A DNA stretch of 64,000 bases from Pseudonocardia sp. HH130630-07. Lineage in GTDB: Bacteria; Actinomycetota; Actinomycetes; Mycobacteriales; Pseudonocardiaceae. Both the position numbers and the translations under genes were made by a program. Positions within the stretch are counted from its first letter, which is position 1, and each line of letters opens with the position of its first letter. The notes beneath the pieces were generated by a model. It worked only from the letters and a program-made list of their open reading frames with translations, did no database searches and had not been told where the DNA came from. Positions 54,142 through 62,569 of the stretch are shown here, piece after piece. Where the stretch lies: contig NZ_CP013854.1 of the NCBI RefSeq assembly GCF_001698125.1, positions 1,364,001 to 1,428,000 of the forward strand, in the 5' to 3' direction.

Positions 54142-55505
54142 CCGTTGCCGAGGAAGGCGATGACGTCGGACCGGGTGACGACGCCCGCCGGCTTGCCGTC
54201 CTCGAGCACCAGCGCCGCGTCCGCCTTGGCGAACGCCTCCATCGCATCCTGCAGCGACTCCCCCGCCCCGAGTGTCGGCAGCGGCGGTGACATGTGGTCC
54301 TCCAGCCGGTCGGCCAGCTCGGCCCGGCCGGTGAACAGCGCGTCGAGCAGGTCCCGCTCGACGACCGAGCCGGCCACCTCGGCCGCCATCACCGGCGGCT
54401 CGGCGTTCACCACGGGCATCTGGGACACACCGAACTCGCGCAGGTAGAGCGCCGCGTCAGCGACCGTCTCGTTCGGGTGGGCGTGCACCAGAGCGGGCAT
54501 CGACCCGTCCTTGCGGCGCAGCACGTCACCGATGGTGGCGCCCTGCGACGGCGGCAGGAAGCCGTAGCTCGCCATCCAGCTGTCGTTGAACACCTTGCCC
54601 AGGTAGCCACGACCGCCGTCCGGGAGCAGCACGACGACCACCGCGTCCGCCGGCAGCGTCGCGGCCACCCGCAGCGCCGCCACGGCCGCCATCCCGCAGG
54701 AGCCGCCGACGAGCAGCGCCTCCTCCCGGGCGAGGCGCCGCGTCATGTGGAACGAGTCACCGTCGGACACGGCGACGATCTCGTCGCAGACGCTGCGGTC
54801 GTAGGTGGTCGGCCAGAAGTCCTCGCCGACACCCTCGACCAGGTACGGACGCCCGGTGCCGCCGGAGTAGACCGAGCCCTCCGGGTCCGCGCCGATGATC
54901 CGCACGGCGCCGCCGGAGACCTCCTTGAGGTAGCGCCCGATGCCCGAGATGGTGCCGCCGGTGCCGATGCCCGCGACGAAGTGCGTGATCTTCCCGTCGG
55001 TCTGCTCCCAGATCTCCGGTCCGGTCGAGTGGTAGTGCGACTCGGGGTTCGCCGGGTTGGCGTACTGGTTCGGCTTCCAGGCGCCGTCGATCTCGGAGAC
55101 CAGGCGGTCGGAGGTGCGGTAGTAGGAGTCCGGGTGGTCGGGGGCCACCGCCGTCGGGCAGACGACGACCTCGGCCCCGTAGGCCTTGAGCACGTTGCGC
55201 TTGTCCTCGCCGACCTTGTCCGGGCAGACGAACACGCACCGGTAGCCCCTGCGCTGCGCGACCATCGCCAGCCCGACCCCGGTGTTGCCCGACGTCGGCT
55301 CGACGATCGTGCCGCCGGGACGCAGCTCACCGGAGGCCTCGGCGGCCTCCACCATCCGCAGGGCGATCCGGTCCTTCACCGAGCCGCCGGGGTTCAGGTA
55401 CTCGACCTTGGCGAGGACCGGCGGGGCGATGCCCTCCGCCGTCGCCCCCAGCCGGACGAGCGGTGTGTTCCCGACCAGGTCGACGACGTGTTCGACGTAG
55501 CGCAT
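54138..55505 (-). CDS. cbs: Cystathionine beta-synthase
   Basis: A 455-residue protein with the PLP lysine in LNPGGSVKDRIALRMVE, EPTSGNTGVGLAMVAQ, FVAGIGTGGTISGIGRYLKE and LVGGSCGMAAVAAL. A C-terminal CBS-domain pair (about residues 330-455: ALVHAHPNETVADAALYLRE and AALVLEDGKPAGVVTRSDVI) follows. It condenses serine with homocysteine. There is no N-terminal haem-binding extension. The gene overlaps metB by 4 nt. Confidence 0.93.
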   Translation of the reverse strand: MRYVEHVVDLVGNTPLVRLGATAEGIAPPVLAKVEYLNPGGSVKDRIALRMVEAAEASGELRPGGTIVEPTSGNTGVGLAMVAQRRGYRCVFVCPDKVGEDKRNVLKAYGAEVVVCPTAVAPDHPDSYYRTSDRLVSEIDGAWKPNQYANPANPESHYHSTGPEIWEQTDGKITHFVAGIGTGGTISGIGRYLKEVSGGAVRIIGADPEGSVYSGGTGRPYLVEGVGEDFWPTTYDRSVCDEIVAVSDGDSFHMTRRLAREEALLVGGSCGMAAVAALRVAATLPADAVVVVLLPDGGRGYLGKVFNDSWMASYGFLPPSQGATIGDVLRRKDGSMPALVHAHPNETVADAALYLREFGVSQMPVVNAEPPVMAAEVAGSVVERDLLDALFTGRAELADRLEDHMSPPLPTLGAGESLQDAMEAFAKADAALVLEDGKPAGVVTRSDVIAFLGNG

Positions 55506-55524
55506 GCCCGCATCCTCGCACCGT

Positions 55525-55974
55525 TCACTCCCGCTCGACCGACCGCAGCCCCGACCCGGGTGACCACCACCGGACGACGAGGCGGTTGCGGGCCTCGTTC
55601 ACCCCCGTCCACACGACCTCGCCGAGCTCGGCCTGGAACCCGTCACCGGGGATCGAGCCGGCCAGCGGGCCGGTCCAGACCGCGCGCCCGGACACCTTCA
55701 GGTCGCCGTCCCCCATGGCCCCGCCGGACTGGTCGGCCGGCGCGGCGTGCAGCGCGAACCGGGGATCGCGGCGCAGGTCGGCCCCCTTGCGCGAGCCCGG
55801 CATCGAGCCGAAGGCGAGCTCGCCGCCGTCGAGCACGATCTCGAGGCCGGAGACGCGCGGCGACCCGTCCGCCCGCAGGGTCGCGATCACCAGAGCCACC
55901 CCGCGGCCCAGGATCCGCTCGGCCAGACCCGCGAACTCGGGCTCGGCGGCCCGGAACTCTCCCCACGACGTCAT
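55525..55974 (-). CDS. Pyridoxamine-phosphate-oxidase-fold FMN/F420-type protein
   Basis: A 149-residue split-barrel protein: ALVIATLRADGSPRVSGLEI, FGSMPGSRKGADLRRDPRFA and LKVSGRAVWTG follow the PNPOx-like order of flavin- or F420-binding proteins common in Actinobacteria. Substrate and cofactor cannot be resolved from this sequence. It lies 19 nt downstream of the cbs start on the same strand, so it would be the first gene of a cbs-metB transcript. Confidence 0.8.
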   Translation of the reverse strand: MTSWGEFRAAEPEFAGLAERILGRGVALVIATLRADGSPRVSGLEIVLDGGELAFGSMPGSRKGADLRRDPRFALHAAPADQSGGAMGDGDLKVSGRAVWTGPLAGSIPGDGFQAELGEVVWTGVNEARNRLVVRWWSPGSGLRSVERE

Positions 55975-56084
55975 GTGCGCAGCATGCCCGCCGCCTCCGA
56001 CAGTTTCGTCACGTCCCGCACTCCGCCGGGTTACCGCTGAGTACCCTCGGAATCGGACACACCCTGCGATGGAGGAGGACGTCG

Positions 56085-57305
56085 ATGCCCGAAGCCGTGA
56101 TCGTCGCCGCGGCCCGGTCCCCGATCGGCCGTGCGAACAAGGGTTCCCTGGCCGGGATGCGCCCGGACGACCTGACCGTGCAGATGGTGCGTGCCGCGCT
56201 CGACCAGGTCCCCGCCCTGGACCCGGGCGAGATCGACGACCTGATGCTCGGCTGCGGCCTGCCCGGCGGTGAGCAGGGCAACAACATGGCCCGGATCGTC
56301 GCCGTGCAGCTCGGCTACGACGCGCTCCCCGGCACGACGATCACCCGGTACTGCTCGTCGTCGCTGCAGACCACCCGGATGGCGCTGCACGCGATCCGGG
56401 CCGGGGAGGGTGACGTGTTCGTCTCGGCCGGGGTCGAGACGGTGTCCCGGTTCTCCCGCGGCACCTCGGACTCCTGGCCGGACACGCACAACCCACTGTT
56501 CGCCGACGCCGAGGCCCGGACCAGGGCGACCGCCGAGTCCGGCGCCGGGTCCTGGACCGACCCGCGCGAGCAGGACCTGCTGCCGGACGCCTACATCGCG
56601 ATGGGCCAGACCGCGGAGAACCTGGCCCGGGCCAAGGACGTGTCCCGGGAGGAGATGGACCGGTTCGCGGCGCAGTCGCAGAACCGGGCGGAGAAGGCCA
56701 TCGCGGACGGCTTCTTCGAGCGCGAGATCACCCCGGTCACGCTGCCGGACGGCACGGTCGTCCGCACCGACGACGGCCCGCGCGCCGGCACCACCTACGA
56801 CAAGCTCGCCGAGCTCAAGCCGGTCTTCCGCCCGGACGGCCGGATCACCGCGGGCAACGCCTGCCCGCTCAACGACGGTGCGGCCGCGCTGGTGGTCATG
56901 TCGGACATGAAGGCCGAGCAGCTGGGCATCACCCCGCTGGCGCGGGTCGTCTCCACCGGTGTCACCGGGCTCTCCCCGGAGATCATGGGCTACGGCCCGG
57001 TGGCCGCCTCGATCCAGGCGCTGGACCGGGCCGGGCTGACGATGGACGACATCGACCTGGTCGAGATCAACGAGGCGTTCGCGGCGCAGGTCCTCCCGAG
57101 CGCTCGTGACCTGGGCATCGACGAGGCGAAGCTGAACGTGCACGGCGGCGCGATCGCGCTGGGGCACCCGTTCGGCATGACCGGTGCCCGGATCACGACG
57201 ACCCTGCTCAACGGCCTGCGCAGCACCGGCGGCCGGTACGGGCTGGAGACTATGTGCGTCGGCGGCGGGCAGGGTATGGCGATGGTGCTCGAGCGCCTGT
57301 CCTGA
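56085..57305 (+). CDS. Acetyl-CoA acyltransferase (thiolase, FadA3-like)
   Basis: A 406-residue thiolase from the ATG at 56085 (GGAGGAGG upstream). The nucleophilic Cys lies in ITRYCSSSLQTTRMALHAI, the His in HGGAIALGHPFGMTGAR, the second Cys in LETMCVGGGQGMAMV, and VEINEAFAAQVL supplies the oxyanion helix. It cleaves or forms 3-oxoacyl-CoA. Its position after cbs recalls fadA3 (Rv1074c) near Rv1077, from memory. Beta-oxidation is the likely role. Confidence 0.93.
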   Translation: MPEAVIVAAARSPIGRANKGSLAGMRPDDLTVQMVRAALDQVPALDPGEIDDLMLGCGLPGGEQGNNMARIVAVQLGYDALPGTTITRYCSSSLQTTRMALHAIRAGEGDVFVSAGVETVSRFSRGTSDSWPDTHNPLFADAEARTRATAESGAGSWTDPREQDLLPDAYIAMGQTAENLARAKDVSREEMDRFAAQSQNRAEKAIADGFFEREITPVTLPDGTVVRTDDGPRAGTTYDKLAELKPVFRPDGRITAGNACPLNDGAAALVVMSDMKAEQLGITPLARVVSTGVTGLSPEIMGYGPVAASIQALDRAGLTMDDIDLVEINEAFAAQVLPSARDLGIDEAKLNVHGGAIALGHPFGMTGARITTTLLNGLRSTGGRYGLETMCVGGGQGMAMVLERLS

Positions 57306-57329
57306 CCCCTCCCGGGCCCGGGCCGTGGC

Positions 57330-57776
57330 TCACGCGACGGCCGGGCCCGGCGGGTCGATCCGGACCCCGGTCGCCTCCAGTGCGGCCTCGGTCCGGATCC
57401 GGGCGAGGGCCCGTCCCCGGTCGAGCGCACCGGCGACCCCGCCGTCCGCCACGAAGGCCCGCAGCGGCGGGTCCTCGACGCCGACCGCACGGCAGGTCGC
57501 CAGCAGGACCTCGTCGTAGGCGGCGAGCAGCGCGACGCGCTGGACCCAGGTGGTCGGCCGCGGGTCGCGCCGCATCCGCTCCAGCCGGCGCAGGTCGGCG
57601 ACGAGCCGTTCGAGCGGCGGCCCGACCGGGGCCGGGGGCGCCGCCCTGCCGCGGCCCCGGCGCGCCCGGCGCACGACGCCCGGTAGCCGCCCCACCAGCC
57701 ACACCAGTACCGCGGGACCCAACGCGATCGCCAGGAAGACGATGACCCCGGTGAGCACCGGGTCGTTCCCGGGCAC
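57330..57776 (-). CDS. Small membrane-anchored protein of unknown function
   Basis: A 148-residue protein with one N-terminal membrane segment (VLTGVIVFLAIALGPAVLVW), a basic stretch, and a helical cytoplasmic domain with ERLVADLRRLERMRRDPRPT, KVxALLAAYDEVLLATCRAV-like helices and LRAFVADGGVAGALDRGRA. This pattern of short membrane-anchored helical protein is common beside actinobacterial housekeeping genes. I recognise no named family. It converges on the thiolase gene. Confidence 0.7.
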   Translation of the reverse strand: MPGNDPVLTGVIVFLAIALGPAVLVWLVGRLPGVVRRARRGRGRAAPPAPVGPPLERLVADLRRLERMRRDPRPTTWVQRVALLAAYDEVLLATCRAVGVEDPPLRAFVADGGVAGALDRGRALARIRTEAALEATGVRIDPPGPAVA

Positions 57777-57834
57777 CCGACGAACCTACGCCCGCCCGCG
57801 GTCGGCGGACAGCGCAATACGGCCCCGGACACGA

Positions 57835-57871
57835 GCACGCCGCGGACACCGGAGCGGTGTCCGCGGCGTGC
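57835..57871 (-). terminator. Terminator after the BI-1 family gene
   Basis: GCACGCCGCGGACACC-GGAGC-GGTGTCCGCGGCGTGC is a perfect 16-bp stem, about 60 nt beyond the stop of the minus-strand membrane gene. Confidence 0.75.
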
Positions 57872-57934
57872 CGGGCCGGAGGGGGCGTTTCCGGCCCACG
57901 TCCCGACCGGTCGGTCGGGTCGTCGGCTGCGACC

Positions 57935-58735
57935 TCAGTCGCCCTGGAAGTAGCTCAGCAGGCGGAAGATCTCGATGTAGAGCCAGACGATCGTGGTCAT
58001 CAGGCCGAAGGCGATGTACCAGGAGTACTTCGCCGGCACGCCCGAGCGCACCGCGTTGTCCGCCGCGTCGAAGTCGAGCAGCAGGCTGAACGCCGCCACA
58101 CCGATCACGACGAGGCTGAACAGGATGGCCCACGGGCCACCGTCGCGCAGGCCGAACCCGCCGTCGGTGAAGAAGCTCGCGACCAGGTTGCCCAGCATCA
58201 GGACGACGACACCGATCATCGCGCCCATGATCCACTTGGTGAACCTCGGCGTGACCTTCACGGCGCCGGTCTTGTAGATGACCAGCATGCCGAAGAACAC
58301 CCCGGCGGTGCCCATGACGGCCTGCAGCGCGATCCCCGGGAACATCGAGGAGACGCCGCCGAGCGCGACACCCATCGCACCGGAGTACGTCAGCGTCAGC
58401 GGCGCACTGGGCTTCTGCTTGAAGATGACGATCAGCGACACGACGAGCCCGACGAGGAACGCCGGGAGCGCCAGGATCGCCAGACCCGACAGCATGGTCA
58501 GGGTGCCGGTCAGCAGCGCCAGACCGGCGCTGATCGCGGTCTTCTGGACGATGTCGTCGATCGTGATCGGGCGACCCGTCTCCTGGGTCGCCATGCTCGG
58601 GTCGACGGATGACGACTGGGCACCGGCGAACGCGGCTCCACCGCCCATCATGCCGCCGCCGGAGCGGTCGAACGTGGCGTAGCCGCCCTGCTGGGTGGGC
58701 AGGTTGCGGAACGCCGGGTTGCTCGTGGAGCGCAC
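57935..58735 (-). CDS. Bax inhibitor-1/YccA-like membrane protein
   Basis: A 266-residue protein from the GTG at 58735 (GAGGAGGA 6 nt upstream). A polar N-terminal tail of about 70 residues (NPAFRNLPTQQGG at its start) is followed by seven hydrophobic segments, including LALLTGTLTMLSGLAILALP, GVALGGVSSMFPG and IGVVVLMLGNLVASFF, ending in a helix with WYIAFGLMTTIVWLYIEIFR. The N-terminal ITIDDIVQKTA box is typical of actinobacterial BI-1/YccA proteins. The family forms Ca2+-leak or protease-modulating membrane proteins. Role here unknown. Confidence 0.88.
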   Translation of the reverse strand: MRSTSNPAFRNLPTQQGGYATFDRSGGGMMGGGAAFAGAQSSSVDPSMATQETGRPITIDDIVQKTAISAGLALLTGTLTMLSGLAILALPAFLVGLVVSLIVIFKQKPSAPLTLTYSGAMGVALGGVSSMFPGIALQAVMGTAGVFFGMLVIYKTGAVKVTPRFTKWIMGAMIGVVVLMLGNLVASFFTDGGFGLRDGGPWAILFSLVVIGVAAFSLLLDFDAADNAVRSGVPAKYSWYIAFGLMTTIVWLYIEIFRLLSYFQGD

Positions 58736-58891
58736 CTGGATCCTCCTCGACGGACGCGTGCGGGGCCGCCTTCGGCGAGCCCTCGCATCCGTGCAACGCG
58801 GGGAGCCCGCCGAGGGTTCCCCCTCGGTAAAAGAAAATTTACCGCCTGCCGCGCGGACCGCGACAGCCACCGCCCCCGACGAGTGCGGGGA

Positions 58892-59185
58892 TCAGCGGGT
58901 GGGGCGTCCGAGCTGCGGCAGGCCACGGGTCTGCGGCAACGGCTCGTCGCGCACCACGGGGATCTCCGGCGTCGTGTCGTGCCGGTCCTGGGGTGTCTCG
59001 CCGCCGTCCGGGGTCGCGGCGTCGAGCGGGGCGTCACCACGCAGTTCGGACCGGATCAGGCCGGGCCAGCGCCACACCGAACGGCCGACGGCACCGACCA
59101 TCCGACGGCCGGGGGGACTGAGCAGCACACCGGCCGCCAGCAGCACGACGAGCAACAGGACGACTCCGGAGCCCGGTGTCAACAC
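58892..59185 (-). CDS. Small single-span membrane protein
   Basis: A 97-residue protein with one TM (GSGVVLLLVVLLAAGVLLS) and a short cytoplasmic tail (RRMVGAVGRSVWRWPGLIRS, then acidic and polar residues). No family recognised. Coding status is supported by the clear helix and by ATG start after GGAGG on the minus strand. Confidence 0.6.
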   Translation of the reverse strand: MLTPGSGVVLLLVVLLAAGVLLSPPGRRMVGAVGRSVWRWPGLIRSELRGDAPLDAATPDGGETPQDRHDTTPEIPVVRDEPLPQTRGLPQLGRPTR

Positions 59186-59313
59186 GGGTCAACCTCCTCG
59201 TGACGAGGTGTCCGGCCGGGGGTGCCGGAACCTGCCTCCACGGTCCAACGAGCCCGTCGCCGCGGAGTCACGTGTGGCCGGCCGGTCGATCACCGGCGCG
59301 GTATCACCGCAGG

Positions 59314-59742
59314 TCAGGCGGTGAGCATCCGGCGCAGACCCCAGCCGCGGCGGCGGGACCGGCGGGGTTGCTCGACGGTCGCGGTGGGATCGAGCTCGGC
59401 GCACCGCGCGCAGGGCGCGCCATCCTCCTCCACCAGGGGTGCCGGCGACACCAGGTGACCGCAGAGTGCCTCGTATCGCCCGATATCGCACGCATGGGGT
59501 GCGCAGAGTTCCGAATCGATCACTTTGTGTGCACGATTGTCGAGAACCGACGTCAAGGTGAACACGTCGGGAACGTCCGCATCGGCACTCTGTCCGGCGG
59601 TCACGAGGACGACCGTCCGGACCCGTATCGGTGCGTCGACCGGCGCATCTTCGGGACTCCTTCGCGGTAGGCACCTCCATGGTCGGGGATGCCCATTGCG
59701 GATGCAAGTGCGAACGCACACTCGTTCTGTGACACTCCGCAA
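59314..59742 (-). CDS. Small Cys/His-rich protein, probable zinc-binding
   Basis: Up to 142 residues from the ATG at 59742. A GTG at 59604 would give about 96 residues beginning VTAGQSADADVPDVF and better fits the conserved-looking part, so the start is uncertain. The core reads NRAHKVIDSELCAPHACD, YEALCGHLV and DGAPCARCAELDP. Two CxxC-like pairs with an intervening His suggest a zinc ribbon. A basic tail follows. It is divergent from the DUF397 gene. No named family is recognised. Confidence 0.6.
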   Translation of the reverse strand: MRSVTERVCVRTCIRNGHPRPWRCLPRRSPEDAPVDAPIRVRTVVLVTAGQSADADVPDVFTLTSVLDNRAHKVIDSELCAPHACDIGRYEALCGHLVSPAPLVEEDGAPCARCAELDPTATVEQPRRSRRRGWGLRRMLTA

Positions 59743-59800
59743 TCAGACAGTGATCGCCGGACCGGTCCCGGCCGATCACCCCGACCCACCTGGAGGTCCC

Positions 59801-60043
59801 GTGAGCCACCCCAACGGCACCCGCGCCGCCGATCTCGGCCCCGTCACCTGGCGGCGTCCCGCCGGGGCGCACGCGGACGGCGAGAGCGTGGAGTTCGCCG
59901 TGCTGGACGACGGCCAGGTCGCCGTCCGCAACTCGGCCGACCCCGAGGGGCCGGTGCTCGTCTACACCCCGGCGGAGATCTCGGCGTTCGTCGACGGCGC
60001 CAAGAAGGGCGAGTTCGACGACATGGTCGGCGGGACGGACTGA
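59801..60043 (+). CDS. DUF397 domain protein
   Basis: An 80-residue protein from the GTG at 59801 (TGGAGGT 6 nt upstream), with TWRRPAGAHADGESVEFAVL, VAVRNSADPEGPVLVYTPAE and FVDGAKKGEFDD matching the short DUF397 domain in order. DUF397 proteins usually sit next to an XRE-type regulator as part of actinomycete developmental or WhiJ-like systems. No such regulator is visible next to this one. Confidence 0.88.
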   Translation: MSHPNGTRAADLGPVTWRRPAGAHADGESVEFAVLDDGQVAVRNSADPEGPVLVYTPAEISAFVDGAKKGEFDDMVGGTD

Positions 60044-60047
60044 CCGC

Positions 60048-61100
60048 TCAGCCGGGCAGCAACCGGTCGGCCGTCCGCCACATCCGGTCCACGATCTCCC
60101 CGGCCGGCCCGGTCCCCGCGCGGGCGGCCGCCTGCCCGGCCCAGTGGTTCACCCGGTCGACGCCACCGGGTTCGCCGGCCCGGTACCGGCCGACGAGCAT
60201 CCGCTGCTGCGGGTAGGGCGCCGGGGACGGCGCCCCCGGCCGGGCCCAGGCCCGCACGAAGTCGGTCGGGACGCCGCGGGCGAGCCGGCCGGAGTACGCC
60301 CGGGTGGTGACGGTGTCCTCGGGGGCGAGGCCGTCGAGGGCCGCCGACCAGCCGGCGTCGATCCCGGCCTCGGGGGTGCGCAGCAGCGCCGTCCCGACCT
60401 GCACCGCGCTCGCGCCGAGGGTCAGCGCGGCGGCGAGTGCCCGGCCGTCGGCGACGGCTCCGGCGGCCACGACCGGCACGGACACGGCATCGGCGATCCA
60501 CGGCAGCAGCGCGAACAGCCCGACCGCGGTGTGCTCGGCCGCCGCCGGGTCGACGGTGCCGCGGTGTCCGCCGGCCTCCATGGCCTGTGCGACGACGACA
60601 TCCGCCCCGGCCGCCTCGGCCGCGAGCGCGTCGGTCCGGGTGGACGCGGTGGCGAACCAGGCGACGCCCGCGTCGTGCACGGCCGCCACCTCATCCGGGG
60701 TCAGCAGGCCCATGATCGTCGACACCGCGGTCGGCCGGGCCGCGAGGACCGCGGCGAACTGCTCCGCGACGTCCGGGCCGGGGCCGGGCGGCGGCGCCGG
60801 TGTCCCGCCGAAACCGGCCAGGAACTCCTCGGCCGGGTCCGTGGACCGCCCGTCCGGCGGGTCCGGGACCCACAGGTTCAGCTGCAGCGGCGCCGGTCCG
60901 GCCAGCTCGCGGTAGCGACGCACCCACTCCGCGATCCGCTCCGGGGAGTCGTTCACGACCCCGGCCGCGCCCATGCCACCGGCCCCGGCGACGGCGGCGG
61001 CCAGTTCCGGCGGGCACGCGCCCGCCATCGGCGCCTCCAGCACCGGCACCGACATCCCGAACCGGGTGCCGAAGGTCCTCGCCCGTTCGCGCGCGTCCAC
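60048..61100 (-). CDS. Nitronate monooxygenase family FMN enzyme
   Basis: About 350 residues from the GTG at 61100. TIM-barrel flavoenzyme signatures: VPVLEAPMAGACPPELAAAV, GGMGAAGVVNDSPERIAEWV, VAQAMEAGGHRGTVD, VPVVAAGAVADGRALAAALT and GASAVQVGTALLRTPEAG. The family oxidises nitronates with FMN and also includes enoyl-reductase-like members. The Ala- and Pro-rich middle insert is variable. It is divergent from the proteasome beta gene. Confidence 0.88.
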   Translation of the reverse strand: MDARERARTFGTRFGMSVPVLEAPMAGACPPELAAAVAGAGGMGAAGVVNDSPERIAEWVRRYRELAGPAPLQLNLWVPDPPDGRSTDPAEEFLAGFGGTPAPPPGPGPDVAEQFAAVLAARPTAVSTIMGLLTPDEVAAVHDAGVAWFATASTRTDALAAEAAGADVVVAQAMEAGGHRGTVDPAAAEHTAVGLFALLPWIADAVSVPVVAAGAVADGRALAAALTLGASAVQVGTALLRTPEAGIDAGWSAALDGLAPEDTVTTRAYSGRLARGVPTDFVRAWARPGAPSPAPYPQQRMLVGRYRAGEPGGVDRVNHWAGQAAARAGTGPAGEIVDRMWRTADRLLPG

Positions 61101-61185
61101 GCCGTGGAGTGTGCACCGGACCCGGCTGGACCGGCGGCGCCGGGGAGGGAAGGATCGACCCCGCCCACCGTAGGAGAAGGAGCCC

Positions 61186-61989
61186 ATGACCGGTCCGTCG
61201 TTCCTGGAACAGCTCCGGCTGCACGCCCCCGGCGCACTGCCCGCGAGCCTGCCGCGCGATCCCGGCCAGCGGGTCCCGGCGGATCTCGGTGCCGGGCTGC
61301 ACACCCCGCACGGCACCACCATCATCGCGTTCACCTGGGCCGACGGCGTGCTGCTCGCCGGTGACCGGCGGGCGACCTCGGGCAACCTCATCGCGCAGAA
61401 GGACCTCGTGAAGGTCATGGCGATCGACGGCACCTCGGCCGCCGGGTTCGCCGGGTCGGTCGGGCACGCGTTGCTCATGCTGCAGCTGTTCGCCGTCGAG
61501 GTCGAGCAGTACGAGAAGGTCGAGGGCGCCCCGATCAGCCAGGACGGCAAGATCCGGCGGCTGTCGACCGTCGTCCGGGAGAACCTGCCCGCGGCGATGC
61601 AGGGCTTCGTCGCACTGCCGCTGTTCGTCGGCTACGACCCCGCGGACCCCGATCCGGCCCGGATCGTCACGTTCGACCCCTCGGGCAGCGTCGCGCGCAA
61701 CCGGTCCGGTTACACCGGCATCGGCTCCGGCTCGTCCTTCGCCGAGGCGTCGCTGAAGAAGCGGCACCGGCCCGACGTCGACCGGGCCGGTGCGGTCTCG
61801 CTCGCGGTGAACGCCCTGTGGGACGCCGCGGACGACGACACCGCCACCGCCGGTCCCGACCTGGTCCGCGGGCTGTTCCCGACGATCGTCACGGTCACGA
61901 CGGCGGGGACCGAGGAGATCCCCGAGCCCGAGGTGCGCGCCGCCACCGAGACGATGCTCGCGGACCGGGCCCGGCGCCCCGGCGGCTGA
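61186..61989 (+). CDS. prcB: 20S proteasome beta subunit (PrcB), not adjacent to prcA
   Basis: A 267-residue protein with a 43-residue propeptide ending LHTPHG, before the mature N-terminus TTIIAFTWADGV. Counting from Thr1, catalytic Asp17 (AGDRRAT) and Lys33 (QKDLVKV) are present. Ala-Gly and later motifs (GFAGSVGHALLML, AMQGFVALPLFVGYD, GSGSSFAEASLKKRHR, DLVRGLFPTIV) follow mycobacterial PrcB. The enzyme should be catalytically competent. Unusually, neither prcA, pup nor dop is within the adjoining genes, whereas prcB normally precedes prcA directly. This may be a second, orphan beta subunit. Confidence 0.88.
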   Translation: MTGPSFLEQLRLHAPGALPASLPRDPGQRVPADLGAGLHTPHGTTIIAFTWADGVLLAGDRRATSGNLIAQKDLVKVMAIDGTSAAGFAGSVGHALLMLQLFAVEVEQYEKVEGAPISQDGKIRRLSTVVRENLPAAMQGFVALPLFVGYDPADPDPARIVTFDPSGSVARNRSGYTGIGSGSSFAEASLKKRHRPDVDRAGAVSLAVNALWDAADDDTATAGPDLVRGLFPTIVTVTTAGTEEIPEPEVRAATETMLADRARRPGG

Positions 61990-62032
61990 ACCCGCTGGCG
62001 CGCAGCGCGCCCGCACCGCAGGATCATCGGCC

Positions 62033-62569
62033 GTGACCGATCCCGTCCGCGAGCAGTTCGACCTGACCTGGTCGCTCGCCGAGTACCACCTCGACCGGCT
62101 GACCGACGACGACCTGACGTGGGTACCGGCCCCGCTGCACTGGACGGTGCACGAGGGCCCGGACGGCCTGCTGCGGCCGGACCTGTCCACCGACCTCGCC
62201 GAGCCCGACCCGGTCCCGGCGCCGACCGTCGCCTGGATCGCCTGGCACCTGCTGTGGTGGTGGGGCACCGCGCTCGACGAGCTGACCGGTGTGCCGCGCC
62301 GGGAGCGCGACGACGTCGTCTGCCCGCGCACCGCCGACGGCGTGGGTGCCGCGCTGCGCGCGCTCGCCGCCGCCTGGTCGGACGCGCTCGACGGCGCGGC
62401 CGGACCACGCCGGGACGAGCCGGTCGGCTTCCCCTGGCCCGAGGGACGGACCGTCGCGGCTCTCGTCGCCTGGGCCCACGCCGAGCTGATGAAGAACGTG
62501 GCCGAGCTGGGGCAGCTGCGCCTGCTCCGCGCCGCCGGGGCGAGCGGCCACGGGACGGTGTCCCGGTGA
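62033..62569 (+). CDS. DinB-superfamily protein (mycothiol-dependent enzyme-like)
   Basis: A 178-residue protein from the GTG at 62033. The four-helix DinB pattern is visible: REQFDLTWSLAEYHLDRLTD, PTVAWIAWHLLWWWGTALDE (with a metal-ligand His in WIAWHL) and WAHAELMKNVAELGQLRLL, with a final His in WAHAEL. In Actinobacteria many such proteins are mycothiol-dependent isomerases or S-transferases, which fits a host with mca. The specific reaction is not predictable. It overlaps the next gene by 4 nt. Confidence 0.8.
   Translation: MTDPVREQFDLTWSLAEYHLDRLTDDDLTWVPAPLHWTVHEGPDGLLRPDLSTDLAEPDPVPAPTVAWIAWHLLWWWGTALDELTGVPRRERDDVVCPRTADGVGAALRALAAAWSDALDGAAGPRRDEPVGFPWPEGRTVAALVAWAHAELMKNVAELGQLRLLRAAGASGHGTVSR

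Noticed and set aside
59314..60043. WhiJ-type XRE/DUF397 pair
   Set aside because: The divergent neighbour of the DUF397 gene is a Cys/His-rich small protein without a helix-turn-helix, so the usual partner is missing.
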